A stretch of 64,000 bases of DNA, from positions 496,001 to 560,000 of the forward strand of contig NZ_JAIGNM010000002.1 of assembly GCF_019711495.1 (NCBI RefSeq). Direction: 5' to 3'. Under the pieces are notes generated by a model. The model searched no databases. It worked only from the letters and a program-made list of their open reading frames with translations, and had not been told where the DNA came from. Origin of the DNA: Qipengyuania xiamenensis. GTDB taxonomy: Bacteria > Pseudomonadota > Alphaproteobacteria > Sphingomonadales > Sphingomonadaceae. Positions within the stretch are counted from its first letter, which is position 1. Every line of letters begins with the position of its first letter. The position numbers and the translations under genes are program-made. Of this stretch, positions 16,505 to 26,017 are shown one piece after another.

Positions 16505-19492
16505 ATGACAGGCACTTCGCGCGCACTTCGGCGTCTCGCACTTCTTCTTCCTCTCACGTTACTCGCTTCGCAGAGCTTGACGGCGCAGGAATCGGCCCAT
16601 TCGGGAGACGTGCGGATCGCGGTCGTTCCGAACCCGAACGCGCAGCAGTATCCACGCCCCGAATCGCTTCAGGCCGAGAACGAGGTCCCATGGATCTACG
16701 AAGGCAGCGACGTTCCGCGTGACGAGGAATGGAACTTCGGCAAGCTTGAAAACGGCCTGCGCTATGGCGTGCGCGAGAACGGCGTGCCTCCGGGCCAGGT
16801 CTCGATCCGCGTGCGTATCGATGCCGGTTCGCTGCACGAGGACGATGACGAGCTGGGTTATGCGCACCTTCTGGAGCACCTCTTGTTCCGCGAAAGCCAG
16901 TATCTCGGTGTCGCAGAGGCTATCCCGCGCTGGCAGAAGCTTGGCGCGACCTTCGGCAGCGATACCAATGCCGAGACCAGCGCAACGCATACCGTCTACA
17001 AGCTGGACCTGCCCAACGTGACGCCGGACAAGCTGGAAGAGAGCATCAAGCTGATTTCGGGCATGGTCCGTGCTCCCGTCCTGTCCGATGCAAATGTCGA
17101 CGCAGAAGTGCCGATCGTTCTTGCCGAGAAGCGTGAACGTGGTGGTGTCGCCGAACGAATTTACGAAGCGCGCACCCGGACCCTGTTCGCAGGTCAACGC
17201 CTTGCCGACCGGATCACCATCGGGACCGAAGAAACCCTGACCTCGGCTACCGGCGCCTCGGTGCAGGACTTCTACGATCGTTGGTATCGTCCCGAAAACA
17301 CGGTCATCTCGGTTGTCGGCGACCTCGATCCAATGCTGCTGGCATCGATGGTCGAGAAGTATTTTTCCGGCTGGGAAGTCGAAGGGTCGCCCGTGCCGGC
17401 ACCCGATTTCGGCGATCCGGTTGCACCCGCCGGCGCGGATCCTGCCAATCCGGTGGGCGAAGTCGCGGTCATCGCAGAACCGAACGTCCAGCGGTTCCTC
17501 ACGCTCGCTTACCTGCGCCCATGGCGTCAGGTGAACGATACGATCGTCTACAACGAAGGGCGTTTGCAGGAGCAACTCGCCCTGCAACTGATCAATCGCC
17601 GTCTCGAAGCGCGTGCGCGCTCGGGCGGCAGCTTCGTTCAGGCGGGCGCCGGTGAGATCAAGCTCAGCCGGTCCACCCACATGACCGTGGTGCAGGTCGC
17701 TCCGCTGGGTGACGACTGGGAAGCTGCATTGCAGGATGCGCGCGCGGTGATTTCCGATGCGCTGACCACTCCTCCCACGCGCGAGGAAATGGACCGCGAA
17801 CTGGCCGAAATGGAGGTCGCCTACACCGACCTTGTGGAACAGCGCTCCGTCCTGCCCGCCGCGCGGTTTGCAGACGAACTGGTGAACGCGGTCGATATCC
17901 GCGAAACCATCGCTGCACCCGAAACCTTCCTGATGGTGTTCAACTCCATGCGCGCCAAGGCGACGCCCGACAGCGTCCTGCAGGAAACCCGCGATCTGTT
18001 CAGCGCTGATGTCATCCGCGCATTCTACGTTACTCCGGATGCCGGCGACGCGACGGAACGGGGCCTGCGCACCGCTCTGCTGGAAGATGTCGATGCCGCC
18101 GGCAATGCCCGTCTGGCAGCCCAGACCGTTTCGTTCGACGATCTTCCGGCCATCGGTGAACCTGGTGAAATCGTCTCCCGCGGTTCGCACGGGATCGGCG
18201 AGGTCGAACGGATCACCTTCGACAATGGCGTGACAGCACTCCTGCTCGCCAACGAATACGAGCCGGGTCGGACCTATGTGAAGGTTCGCTTCGGCAAGGG
18301 CTACCTTGCGTTCGATCCGGAAGACGCGGCCTATATCAGTCTCGGCCAGCAGGCGCTGTTCGCAGCCGGACTTGGCGAACTCGGTCAGGAAGAACTCGAC
18401 CGTCTGCGCACCGGTCGCAAGCTCAGCTGGCAGCTGGATATCGGCGACGGAACTTTCAGCTTCTTCTCCGAGACACGCCGTCAGGACCTTGCAGACCAGC
18501 TCTACCTCTTCGCTGCGAAGCTGAGCATGCCGCGCTGGGATCCGAACCCGATCACGCGCGCAAAGGCCTTGGCGAGTCTCGGCTACGAGCAATATTCCGC
18601 CAGCCCGGGCAGCGTCGTGTCGCGCGACCTCAACTATTATCTATATGACGAGAACCCCGTGTTCCGCACGCCGACCCCCGATATGCTCGAGGCCGCCGAC
18701 GTGGAGGGCTTCCGGGAAGTCTGGCAGCCGATCCTCGAACAGGGTCCGATCGAAATCCTGATCTTCGGCGACTTCGATCGCGAGGAAGCGGTCGAGGACC
18801 TGCGTCGTACCTTCGGCGCCTTGCCCGATCGCAAGCCCATTCCGCAGGAGATCCTGGCACGCGAATACGCGCTGGGTGATTCCGGCGAGACCGTCGTGCG
18901 CTATCACAATGGCGAGGAAAATCAGGCTGCGGCCGTGATTGCCTGGCCTGCCGGTGCAGGGCGCGGCGGCATGCGCACTTCGCGCCAGCTTGCCATCCTG
19001 ACCGAAGTCATCAGCAACCGGCTGCTCGACGCCATGCGTGAGAAGTTCGGCGCGAGTTACTCGCCCTCCGTGCGGATGGACTGGCCGACCGACGTCGAAA
19101 GCGGCGGGTCGATCCTGGCCTTTGCGCAAATGCAGCCGAAAGACGTGCCGGTGTTCTTCGCGGAAGCCGATCGTATCGCAGCCGATCTCACGAAGAACCC
19201 TCCCACCGCCGAGGAACTCCAGCGCGCTGCCGAACCGCTACGCAGCTATTACGAGCGCCTGTCGAGCGGGAACTACTTCTTCATGAGCGAGCTGGAAGGG
19301 TCGACCACCGACACGCGCCGCATGCAGTCGCTGCGCGGTTTCCTGCAGGATTTCCAGCAGCCGTCCAGCGATCGGATGCTTACGCTGGCGCAGCTCTATC
19401 TGGCGGATCCGGCATGGCGCATGGCGGTGCTTCCCGAAGGACAGGAACTTGCGACGCGGGTTCCCTCGGGTGGTGCTGCAGCGGGTCGCTGA
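16505..19492 (+). CDS. M16-family zinc metallopeptidase (insulinase-like), exported
   Basis: 995 residues with an N-terminal signal peptide ending near LTAQ, so probably periplasmic. The zinc motif HxxEH is intact at H121, E124 and H125 (YAHLLEHLLF), and a downstream acidic segment with AEKRERGGVAERIYEA can supply the distal Glu ligand. A second M16 pair occupies the C-terminal half (about 550-990), with the typical SPSVRMDWP and RYHNGEENQAA segments but no second zinc motif. This is the one-chain, four-domain arrangement of pitrilysin-type enzymes. It probably degrades peptides in the periplasm. It is divergent from nfuA. Confidence 0.92.
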   Translation: MTGTSRALRRLALLLPLTLLASQSLTAQESAHSGDVRIAVVPNPNAQQYPRPESLQAENEVPWIYEGSDVPRDEEWNFGKLENGLRYGVRENGVPPGQVSIRVRIDAGSLHEDDDELGYAHLLEHLLFRESQYLGVAEAIPRWQKLGATFGSDTNAETSATHTVYKLDLPNVTPDKLEESIKLISGMVRAPVLSDANVDAEVPIVLAEKRERGGVAERIYEARTRTLFAGQRLADRITIGTEETLTSATGASVQDFYDRWYRPENTVISVVGDLDPMLLASMVEKYFSGWEVEGSPVPAPDFGDPVAPAGADPANPVGEVAVIAEPNVQRFLTLAYLRPWRQVNDTIVYNEGRLQEQLALQLINRRLEARARSGGSFVQAGAGEIKLSRSTHMTVVQVAPLGDDWEAALQDARAVISDALTTPPTREEMDRELAEMEVAYTDLVEQRSVLPAARFADELVNAVDIRETIAAPETFLMVFNSMRAKATPDSVLQETRDLFSADVIRAFYVTPDAGDATERGLRTALLEDVDAAGNARLAAQTVSFDDLPAIGEPGEIVSRGSHGIGEVERITFDNGVTALLLANEYEPGRTYVKVRFGKGYLAFDPEDAAYISLGQQALFAAGLGELGQEELDRLRTGRKLSWQLDIGDGTFSFFSETRRQDLADQLYLFAAKLSMPRWDPNPITRAKALASLGYEQYSASPGSVVSRDLNYYLYDENPVFRTPTPDMLEAADVEGFREVWQPILEQGPIEILIFGDFDREEAVEDLRRTFGALPDRKPIPQEILAREYALGDSGETVVRYHNGEENQAAAVIAWPAGAGRGGMRTSRQLAILTEVISNRLLDAMREKFGASYSPSVRMDWPTDVESGGSILAFAQMQPKDVPVFFAEADRIAADLTKNPPTAEELQRAAEPLRSYYERLSSGNYFFMSELEGSTTDTRRMQSLRGFLQDFQQPSSDRMLTLAQLYLADPAWRMAVLPEGQELATRVPSGGAAAGR

Positions 19493-19514
19493 AGCGATCA
19501 CGGCAATCGCGCTT
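19493..19514 (+). terminator. short hairpin followed by T-run after the M16 gene
   Basis: GCGAT at 19494-19498 pairs with ATCGC at 19506-19510 around a 7-base loop, followed by GCTTTT. The stem is short, so this is only a plausible intrinsic terminator for the peptidase gene. Confidence 0.35.
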
Positions 19515-19597
19515 TTGCCTTTGCCAAGTTTAACCTGCTTGCGCGATAGGTCTGCATGGGCTTGGCAGGGCCCCGCAATTATTGATCAAATGGACTT

Positions 19598-20974
19598 ATG
19601 ATGACACGCGAATGGGCACCCGATAGCTGGCAGAACTTCGAAGCGAAGCACCTGCCGCGCTATGAAAGCGAAGCCGCGCTTGCCGAGGCGACGCAGGCGC
19701 TCGCCAGCCATCCGCCGCTGGTCTTCGCTGGTGAGGCGCGTGCGCTGAAGGCCGACCTCGCCGAAGTCGCTGCCGGTAAGGCTTTCCTGCTGCAGGGCGG
19801 CGATTGCGCGGAAAGCTTCGCCGAATTCCACCCGAACAATATCCGCGATACCTTCCGCGTGCTGCTGCAGATGGCAGTCGTCATGACCTTCGCCAGCAAG
19901 CAGCCGGTTGTGAAGGTCGGACGCATGGCAGGGCAGTTCGCCAAGCCGCGCAGCTCCGACACGGAAACGCAGGGCGATGTGACGCTGCCGAGCTATTTCG
20001 GTGACAACGTCAACGGCATCGAGTTCGATGCTGCCGCCCGGCACAACGACCCGCAGCGCATGGTCCGCGCCTACTTCCAGGCTTCGGCCACGCTCAACCT
20101 GCTCCGCGCTTTCGCTGGCGGCGGCTATGCGAACCTGCGGCAGGTCCACCAGTGGACGCTCGATTTCATGGGCCGCAGCCCATGGGCGGACAAGTTCTCC
20201 GACGTTGCCGATCGGATCGGCGAAGCGCTCGATTTCATGGAAGCTTGCGGCATCGACCCTGCAACCGTGCCGCAGCTGCAGGGCACCAGCTTCTACACCA
20301 GCCACGAGGCGCTGCTTCTGCCGTACGAGCAGGCGCTGACCCGCCGCGACAGCCTTACCGGCGACTGGTACGACACCAGCGCGCACATGGTCTGGATCGG
20401 CGACCGCACCCGCTTCGAAGGCAGCGCGCACATCGAATTTGCGCGCGGCATCGGCAATCCGCTGGGCATGAAATGCGGGCCGAGCCTCAAGACCGATGCG
20501 CTGCTCAAGCTGCTCGACACGCTCAATCCCGCGCGCGAGCCGGGGCGCATCACGCTGATCAGTCGCTTCGGCCATGACAAGGTCGAGGAAGGCCTCCCGC
20601 GCCTCGTGCGCGCGGTAAAGGCGGAAGGCCATCCGGTGGTGTGGAGCTGCGATCCGATGCACGGCAACGTCGTCAAATCGGACAGCGGCTACAAGACGCG
20701 GCCGTTCGACCGCATCCTGACAGAGGTGAAGGGCTTCTTTGCCGTCCACCGTGCAGAGGGCACGCATCCGGGCGGCATCCATGTCGAAATGACCGGACAG
20801 GACGTGACCGAATGCGTCGGCGGCGCTGTGGCGATTACCGACGAAGCGCTCAAGGATCGCTATCACACGCATTGCGACCCGCGGCTCAATGCGGCGCAGT
20901 CGCTGGAGCTCGCCTTCCTGATCGCGGAAACACTGAATGCCGAACAGGCCCAGCAACAGGCCGACGCCGCCTGA
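19598..20974 (+). CDS. 3-deoxy-7-phosphoheptulonate synthase, class II
   Basis: 458 residues. First committed step of the shikimate pathway: condenses phosphoenolpyruvate and erythrose 4-phosphate. It is of the plant/actinobacterial class II type, seen from [64 protein letters not shown] and WSCDPMHGN. Length fits the family. ATG codons stand at 19598 and 19601, and no clear ribosome site distinguishes them. Regulation by aromatic amino acids is known in some class II enzymes but not visible here. Confidence 0.95.
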   Translation: MMTREWAPDSWQNFEAKHLPRYESEAALAEATQALASHPPLVFAGEARALKADLAEVAAGKAFLLQGGDCAESFAEFHPNNIRDTFRVLLQMAVVMTFASKQPVVKVGRMAGQFAKPRSSDTETQGDVTLPSYFGDNVNGIEFDAAARHNDPQRMVRAYFQASATLNLLRAFAGGGYANLRQVHQWTLDFMGRSPWADKFSDVADRIGEALDFMEACGIDPATVPQLQGTSFYTSHEALLLPYEQALTRRDSLTGDWYDTSAHMVWIGDRTRFEGSAHIEFARGIGNPLGMKCGPSLKTDALLKLLDTLNPAREPGRITLISRFGHDKVEEGLPRLVRAVKAEGHPVVWSCDPMHGNVVKSDSGYKTRPFDRILTEVKGFFAVHRAEGTHPGGIHVEMTGQDVTECVGGAVAITDEALKDRYHTHCDPRLNAAQSLELAFLIAETLNAEQAQQQADAA

Positions 20975-21064
20975 GGCACAAACCGCATAAGGGCTAACCG
21001 CTAGTCCACCGACTACCCGATCTTCGCGGTCGGTCGCCTACTGCGTTGGCAGGAGGTGCTGTCG

Positions 21065-22168
21065 GTGCGATCGAGTCATGGTTCAGCGTTCGATTTCGTT
21101 GCAGCTCTGGCATGGGCGGTACCCCTTGTGCTTGCTGCATGCGCAGTCCTGATCCCGGGCGAAATCGGGCACCCCGTCCTCCTGCTGATGTCGCTCGCCG
21201 CACTGACAGCACTTTCCTACCGCTACACATTGCTCAGCCGGAAGCTTGCCCGGAAGGCAAAGGGCTTGGACCGCAGTGTCAGACAGCTTGAGGCCGCCGA
21301 AGGTTTGGCGGGCATCGGGCGTTGGTGCATCGAGCTGGAACCGAGGCGGCATCTCTGGTCCGAAGAGATGTGTCGCCTGGCAGGTCTGGAGGAAGGGACC
21401 GCACCGACAAGGCAGACGCTGTCGGCAATCATGCCGAAGGGCATCGACCAGCTCGAGACAACACTTTGCGCCCACCGAATGGATCGCGACAGTTACGCGA
21501 TCGAATTCGAGCTGGAACATCCGCGAGGCGAGTGCCGCATTCTGAGGGCCCGCGCACAGAACAGTTTTTCGCCCGAAGGTACGCGCGAACAGGTTTTCAT
21601 GGTCGTGCGCGACGTGACCGAAGAATATTCGCTCCAGCAGGATCGTGAGCGCGCCATCGAGAGGGCCGAGCAGGCCGAACTGCAGGCGAACACCGATCCC
21701 CTGACCGGTATCGCCAACCGCCGCTCCATCATGAGTGAACTCGACCGACGCATAGTCTGGTCGCGCGACACAAGTGAGCCGCTCTCCGTGATCGTTTTCG
21801 ATATCGATCACTTCAAGTCAGTAAACGATGGTCACGGACACATGATCGGCGATCGTGTAATTGCCAAGGTCGCCAAGATCGCCTCTGGCCAGCTGCGGGA
21901 AAACGACGAAGTGGGACGGATCGGCGGTGAGGAGTTCCTCTGGATCATGCCGGGCTGCGACAGCGGCGCCGCTGTGCGCGCGGCGGAGCGGCTGCGCTGG
22001 GCGATCGAAGCCGGCACCCACGGGGCGCCGCTACCGTCGGTAACCATCAGCGCAGGCCATGCCGAGTTGCGAGGTGGCGATTCCGCCCTCATCCTTTTCG
22101 CACGAGCCGATGCGGCGCTCTACGAGGCAAAAAGAATGGGCCGCAATCGCGTTGCCCAGGCAGCCTGA
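21065..22168 (+). CDS. membrane-bound diguanylate cyclase with PAS-like sensor
   Basis: 367 residues from a GTG at 21065, which has AGGAGG 8 bases upstream; the GTG at 21056 lies inside that site and is less likely. Two membrane helices (about 10-55) are followed by a PAS-like domain (about 80-190: GIGRWCIELEPRRHLWSEEM to EQVFMVVRDVTEEYS), a short coiled linker and a GGDEF domain (about 215-365). The catalytic motif reads GGEEF, which is active in known cyclases, and FDIDHFKSVNDGHGH is intact. It makes cyclic di-GMP. I see no clear inhibitory RxxD just before the GGEEF. Confidence 0.93.
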   Translation: MRSSHGSAFDFVAALAWAVPLVLAACAVLIPGEIGHPVLLLMSLAALTALSYRYTLLSRKLARKAKGLDRSVRQLEAAEGLAGIGRWCIELEPRRHLWSEEMCRLAGLEEGTAPTRQTLSAIMPKGIDQLETTLCAHRMDRDSYAIEFELEHPRGECRILRARAQNSFSPEGTREQVFMVVRDVTEEYSLQQDRERAIERAEQAELQANTDPLTGIANRRSIMSELDRRIVWSRDTSEPLSVIVFDIDHFKSVNDGHGHMIGDRVIAKVAKIASGQLRENDEVGRIGGEEFLWIMPGCDSGAAVRAAERLRWAIEAGTHGAPLPSVTISAGHAELRGGDSALILFARADAALYEAKRMGRNRVAQAA

Positions 22169-22247
22169 GCGACGATCAAGTTCTAATTCAACATATTGAA
22201 GGGGTTACCGGACTTTCAACCGTCACGGAAATGCGCCATGATGGGCC

Positions 22248-23543
22248 ATGGTCGCCGCCTTCTGGCGTCCGCAGAGAGGGGAGGGCGAGACTTTGTCCCG
22301 CATCCAAGCCGATCAATACCTGGCCGCCAATGGGCTTGCCGACCGCTATTCAGCGGTAAGGGCGCTCAGCGAGGCGCTCGTCTCGCCCCTGTCCGAGGCC
22401 GATGCGACCCTGCAATCGATGGAAGATGCTTCGCCGGCGAAATGGCACCTCGCGCATGTGACGTGGTTCTGGGAAACCTTCCTGTTGCGCGACCATCTGC
22501 AGGGCTATCGTCTGTATGACGAGGATTGGCCCTTCGTTTTCAATTCCTATTACGAGGCCGAAGGCGAACGCATCGCGCGCTTTTCGCGCGGCATGCTGTC
22601 CCGGCCGACGCTGGCGGACATTCTCGCGTGGCGCGCGCATGTCGACGAGGCGATCCAACCGCTTCTCGAGCGCGAAGAATTGCGCCCGCTCGTCGAGCTC
22701 GGCCTTGCGCATGAGCAGCAGCATCAGGAACTGCTCCTGACCGATATCAAGCACGCGCTGTTCCAGAACCCGCTCGGTCCCAAGATGTGGGAAGAGGGCG
22801 CTGCTGAAGACATTATCAGGCCGGAAGGCTGGTATTCTCACCCGGGTGGTGTGGCGCTGGTCGGCCATCAGGCAGAAGGTTTCGCCTTCGACAATGAAGG
22901 CCCGGCCCACCGTGTCCTGCTGGAACCCTTCGCGCTTTCGGCGAGCCTGGTGAGCAATGCAGACTGGGCCGAATTCATCGCCGATGGCGGCTATGATGAC
23001 GCGCGCCTCTGGCTGTCTGACGGCTGGGCATGGCTCAACGAAAACAGGATCGCCGCACCTGCCTATTGGCAGGATGACAAAGCCTTCACCCATTGCGGTT
23101 GGCAGCCTCGCGACCCCGATGCGCCGGTAACGCACATCTCCTATTTCGAGGCCGATGCCTTTGCCACCTGGGCAGGTCACCGGCTTCCGACCGAATTCGA
23201 ATGGGAAGCCATCGCGCGCGGTCAGGAAGGTGATGCTCCTGCGCATGATTCGGCAGGCGGCAACCAGCTCGACGGCGCCGAGCCGCCGCTGCCGACCGGT
23301 AGCGAGGGGCTGTTCGGCGATTGCTGGCAGTTCACGCGATCCGCTTATCTCCCCTATCCGCGCTTCGAGCCTGCCGCCGGTGCGGTTGGCGAATACAATG
23401 GCAAGTTCATGAGCGGGCAGTTCGTCCTCAGGGGCGCGAGCTGTGCGACCTCGCGCGGTCACTCGCGTCCGAGCTACCGCAATTTCTTCTACCCCCACCA
23501 GCGCTGGCAATTCACCGGGCTGAGATTGGCCAAGGACATATGA
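22248..23543 (+). CDS. egtB: ergothioneine biosynthesis sulfoxide synthase EgtB
   Basis: 431 residues. A non-haem iron enzyme joining hercynine to a cysteine-containing thiol with O2 to give a sulfoxide. The N-terminal DinB-like domain carries KWHLAHVTWFWE and the iron motif HEQQHQE (H-x3-H-x-E); the C-terminal FGE-sulfatase domain contains HRLPTEFEWEAIARG and RGASCATSRGH, and ends with YRNFFYPHQRWQFTGLRLAK. An in-frame TTG at 22293 after GGGGAGGG is an alternative start. egtD begins inside its last codons (4-base overlap), forming a two-gene pathway unit. Confidence 0.94.
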   Translation: MVAAFWRPQRGEGETLSRIQADQYLAANGLADRYSAVRALSEALVSPLSEADATLQSMEDASPAKWHLAHVTWFWETFLLRDHLQGYRLYDEDWPFVFNSYYEAEGERIARFSRGMLSRPTLADILAWRAHVDEAIQPLLEREELRPLVELGLAHEQQHQELLLTDIKHALFQNPLGPKMWEEGAAEDIIRPEGWYSHPGGVALVGHQAEGFAFDNEGPAHRVLLEPFALSASLVSNADWAEFIADGGYDDARLWLSDGWAWLNENRIAAPAYWQDDKAFTHCGWQPRDPDAPVTHISYFEADAFATWAGHRLPTEFEWEAIARGQEGDAPAHDSAGGNQLDGAEPPLPTGSEGLFGDCWQFTRSAYLPYPRFEPAAGAVGEYNGKFMSGQFVLRGASCATSRGHSRPSYRNFFYPHQRWQFTGLRLAKDI

Positions 23544-24538
23544 AAAACGAACAGGGAATAGCGCTCGTCGACCGCGACGAGGACGGCGTCGATCGCGCTT
23601 TCCGAGAAGACGTCCTTGCGGGATTGAGCCAGCGCCAGAAGGCGATCCCTGCTCGTTGGCTGTATGACGATGCAGGCTCGCAGCTGTTCGAGGACATCAC
23701 CGACCTCGAGGAATATTACCCGACCCGCGCGGAGACTGAAATTCTCGAGGCGAGGGGGCAGGAGTTCGCCAAACTGATCGGTCCCGGTCGTGCTGTCGTC
23801 GAATTCGGTTCCGGCAGCTCGGTGAAAACACCCTTGCTGCTCAATGCAATCGCACCGGGTGCCTATGTTCCGCTAGACATCTCGGGAGATTTCCTGCGCC
23901 AGTCGGCTGCAGCCCTGTCCGAGAAGTTTCCCGGGCTGAACGTCTATCCGGTCGAAGCCGACTTCATGCGAGAGGTCGCGCTTCCCGAAGAAGTGCTGGT
24001 CATGAGGAAGCTCGGCTTCTTCCCCGGGTCCACCATCGGGAACATGGTCGCGCGCACAGCAGTCGACCTCCTGCGCTCGATGCGTGCGACGCTGGGGGCT
24101 GAAGAGGGTGAGACGCCGCAATTGCTCATCGGCATGGACCTCGTGAAGGACCGCGAGGTGCTGGAGGCAGCCTATGACGATTCTCGCGGGGTCACGGCGC
24201 AATTCAACCTGAACCTCGCCCGCCGGATCAATCGCGAATTGGGCGGCACCATTCCCGTCGAATCCCTGCGGCACACGACCTCTTGGAACGACGATTTCGC
24301 GCGTATCGAGATGCATCTCGAGGCGACGCGGGATATCGCTTTCAAGGTTGCAGGCCGCAGCTTCAGCATGAAGCGCGGCGAGACGATCCACACGGAAAAC
24401 AGCCACAAGTTCACGCGCCGTAGCTCGAATACCCTGCTTCTGGCAGGGGGATGGACGCCGGTCGAACGCTGGACCGACGAAGCCGGCCGCTTCTCGCTCA
24501 TCCTTGCCGAGGCTACCGAAAAGCGCGAGGCGCCCTAG
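23540..24538 (+). CDS. egtD: L-histidine N-alpha-methyltransferase EgtD
   Basis: 332 residues. SAM-dependent trimethylation of histidine to hercynine, the first step of ergothioneine synthesis. The ATG overlaps the egtB stop (ATGA). Motifs: RWLYDDAGSQLFEDITDLEE, YYPTRAETEIL, VVEFGSGSSVKTPLLL (SAM site) and FFPGSTIGNM, all typical of EgtD. Together with egtB this gives hercynine and its sulfoxide; no dedicated gamma-glutamylcysteine synthase, amidohydrolase or C-S lyase is encoded next to them, so the remaining steps must be done elsewhere. Confidence 0.96.
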   Translation: MKNEQGIALVDRDEDGVDRAFREDVLAGLSQRQKAIPARWLYDDAGSQLFEDITDLEEYYPTRAETEILEARGQEFAKLIGPGRAVVEFGSGSSVKTPLLLNAIAPGAYVPLDISGDFLRQSAAALSEKFPGLNVYPVEADFMREVALPEEVLVMRKLGFFPGSTIGNMVARTAVDLLRSMRATLGAEEGETPQLLIGMDLVKDREVLEAAYDDSRGVTAQFNLNLARRINRELGGTIPVESLRHTTSWNDDFARIEMHLEATRDIAFKVAGRSFSMKRGETIHTENSHKFTRRSSNTLLLAGGWTPVERWTDEAGRFSLILAEATEKREAP

Positions 24539-24577
24539 TTCATCGACGGGCAGGGTGCGATTGCCTATATCGGGCCC

Positions 24578-25234
24578 ATGGAATTGCAGGCCGTCTTCGA
24601 TGCAATAGCCGATATCGTGCGCGCCGTGCCGCGATCGGGCTTGCTGATCGGTATGGTCGCTGCGCTTCTTGTCGGCTGGATCGGCGCGCTCATGCTGCGC
24701 AACAAGATCGTCGGTGGCCGGATAGTCCGCACGCTGAGTACGCTGGCTCTTATCGGCATCCTGCTCGCCGTGCTCTTGCAACTGGCGCGCTTCGATCCGC
24801 GGCTCGACGCGGTGACGGAGCTTGGCCTGCCCGAACAACGTATCGAAGGCAGCGCAACCGTCATCCCGCTCGCTCCCGACGGGCATTACTGGTTGCTGGC
24901 ACAGGTGAACGGCGTTCCGGTGCGTTTTCTCGTCGATACGGGCGCCACCCTGACCGCGCTGTCCTCCAATGACGCTGCAAGGGCCGGCCTTGAACCGAGG
25001 CCGGGCGGCCTTCCGGTAATGCTCGGCACGGCCAATGGCACCGTGACGGCGGAGCTCACCACGGTAACGGAACTGCAGTTCGGCAATATCGAGGCGCGTG
25101 GCCTCGACGCGGTTATCGCTCCCAACCTGGGGCGGACCAATGTGCTCGGAATGAACTTCCTCTCGCGGCTGGCAGGCTGGCGGGTTGAGAATGGCGACCT
25201 GATCCTCGATCCGGGTGACCAAGACGCCGAGTGA
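24578..25234 (+). CDS. membrane-anchored retropepsin-like aspartic protease
   Basis: 218 residues. Two hydrophobic helices (about 20-65), then a clan AA aspartic protease domain (about 95-215) with the active-site motif FLVDTGATLTALS and the closing strand GMNFLSRLAGWRVENGDLIL. Bacterial members of this kind (TIGR02281 type) form dimers like retroviral proteases. The protease domain probably faces the periplasm, which is an inference from the helix arrangement. The substrate is unknown. It lies 39 bases after egtD and 39 before otsB, so it could be part of either transcript. Confidence 0.88.
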   Translation: MELQAVFDAIADIVRAVPRSGLLIGMVAALLVGWIGALMLRNKIVGGRIVRTLSTLALIGILLAVLLQLARFDPRLDAVTELGLPEQRIEGSATVIPLAPDGHYWLLAQVNGVPVRFLVDTGATLTALSSNDAARAGLEPRPGGLPVMLGTANGTVTAELTTVTELQFGNIEARGLDAVIAPNLGRTNVLGMNFLSRLAGWRVENGDLILDPGDQDAE

Positions 25235-25273
25235 GCGTTTGACCGCAGCGCCAGAGCCGTTAAGTCGGCTGTG

Positions 25274-26017
25274 ATGGCAAGCCCCACATCGCTCCCATCT
25301 CCGCCCGGCCTCGCCGATCTCCTCGGCCAGGGGCCCGTCTCGCTGTTCGTGGATTTCGACGGGACGCTGGTGGGCATTGCGCCGACGCCCGACGCGATAT
25401 CGGTCCCGACCGACCTGAACCTGCGCCTCAACTCGCTGCGTGACCGGCTGGCTGGCCGACTGGCGCTGGTGAGCGGTCGCTCGCTGGACGATCTGCAATC
25501 GCATCTCGGTTCGCTCGATATTGCGCGGGCCGGATCGCATGGAGCTTCGCGCTTTCGCGCAGACGGCTCGCGACTGGGAAAGGCGCCTCAGGGTTTGCCC
25601 GAGGAGGCGGTCAGGGACTTGCGGTCCTTCGCGGAGAAACACGGATTGCTCTACGAGGAGAAAAGCCACGGCGGTGCGCTCCATTTCCGTTCACGCCCGG
25701 ATTTCAGCGAGGCAGCAATCGGCCATGCCAAGGCGGTCGCGCTTCGACACGAACTGGAACTGACCAGTGGCAAGTCTGTCGCGGAACTCGTCCGCCCGGG
25801 GGCGAACAAGGGCGCCGCGCTCGAAGCTTTCATGGGGATCGAGCCGTTCGCAGGCAGCATTCCCGTCTTCATCGGGGACGACGTGACAGACGAGCACGGG
25901 ATGGCCGCCGCAATCGAATTCTCGGGTTTCGGCATTGCAGTCGGGGAACGACCAAGCAAGGCTGCGCGCTATCACCTCGAAGACGTCGCCGCAGTGCACA
26001 ATTGGCTGGATCTATGA
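25274..26017 (+). CDS. otsB: trehalose-6-phosphate phosphatase
   Basis: 247 residues. Removes phosphate from trehalose 6-phosphate to give trehalose. HAD fold with motif I VDFDGTLVGIAPTPDAI (nucleophile Asp in DFDGT), motif II VSGRSLDDL and motif IV IGDDVTDEHGM. The ATG at 25274 is chosen over the adjacent GTG at 25271. It is the first gene of otsB-GH15-otsA; its stop overlaps the next ATG by 4 bases. Confidence 0.95.
   Translation: MASPTSLPSPPGLADLLGQGPVSLFVDFDGTLVGIAPTPDAISVPTDLNLRLNSLRDRLAGRLALVSGRSLDDLQSHLGSLDIARAGSHGASRFRADGSRLGKAPQGLPEEAVRDLRSFAEKHGLLYEEKSHGGALHFRSRPDFSEAAIGHAKAVALRHELELTSGKSVAELVRPGANKGAALEAFMGIEPFAGSIPVFIGDDVTDEHGMAAAIEFSGFGIAVGERPSKAARYHLEDVAAVHNWLDL

Noticed and set aside
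16559..18592. 677-codon open frame on the minus strand opposite the M16 peptidase
   Set aside because: High-GC coding regions produce long antisense frames. The plus frame has full M16 motifs; the antisense translation is rich in Arg, His and Asp, with no domain and no ribosome site.
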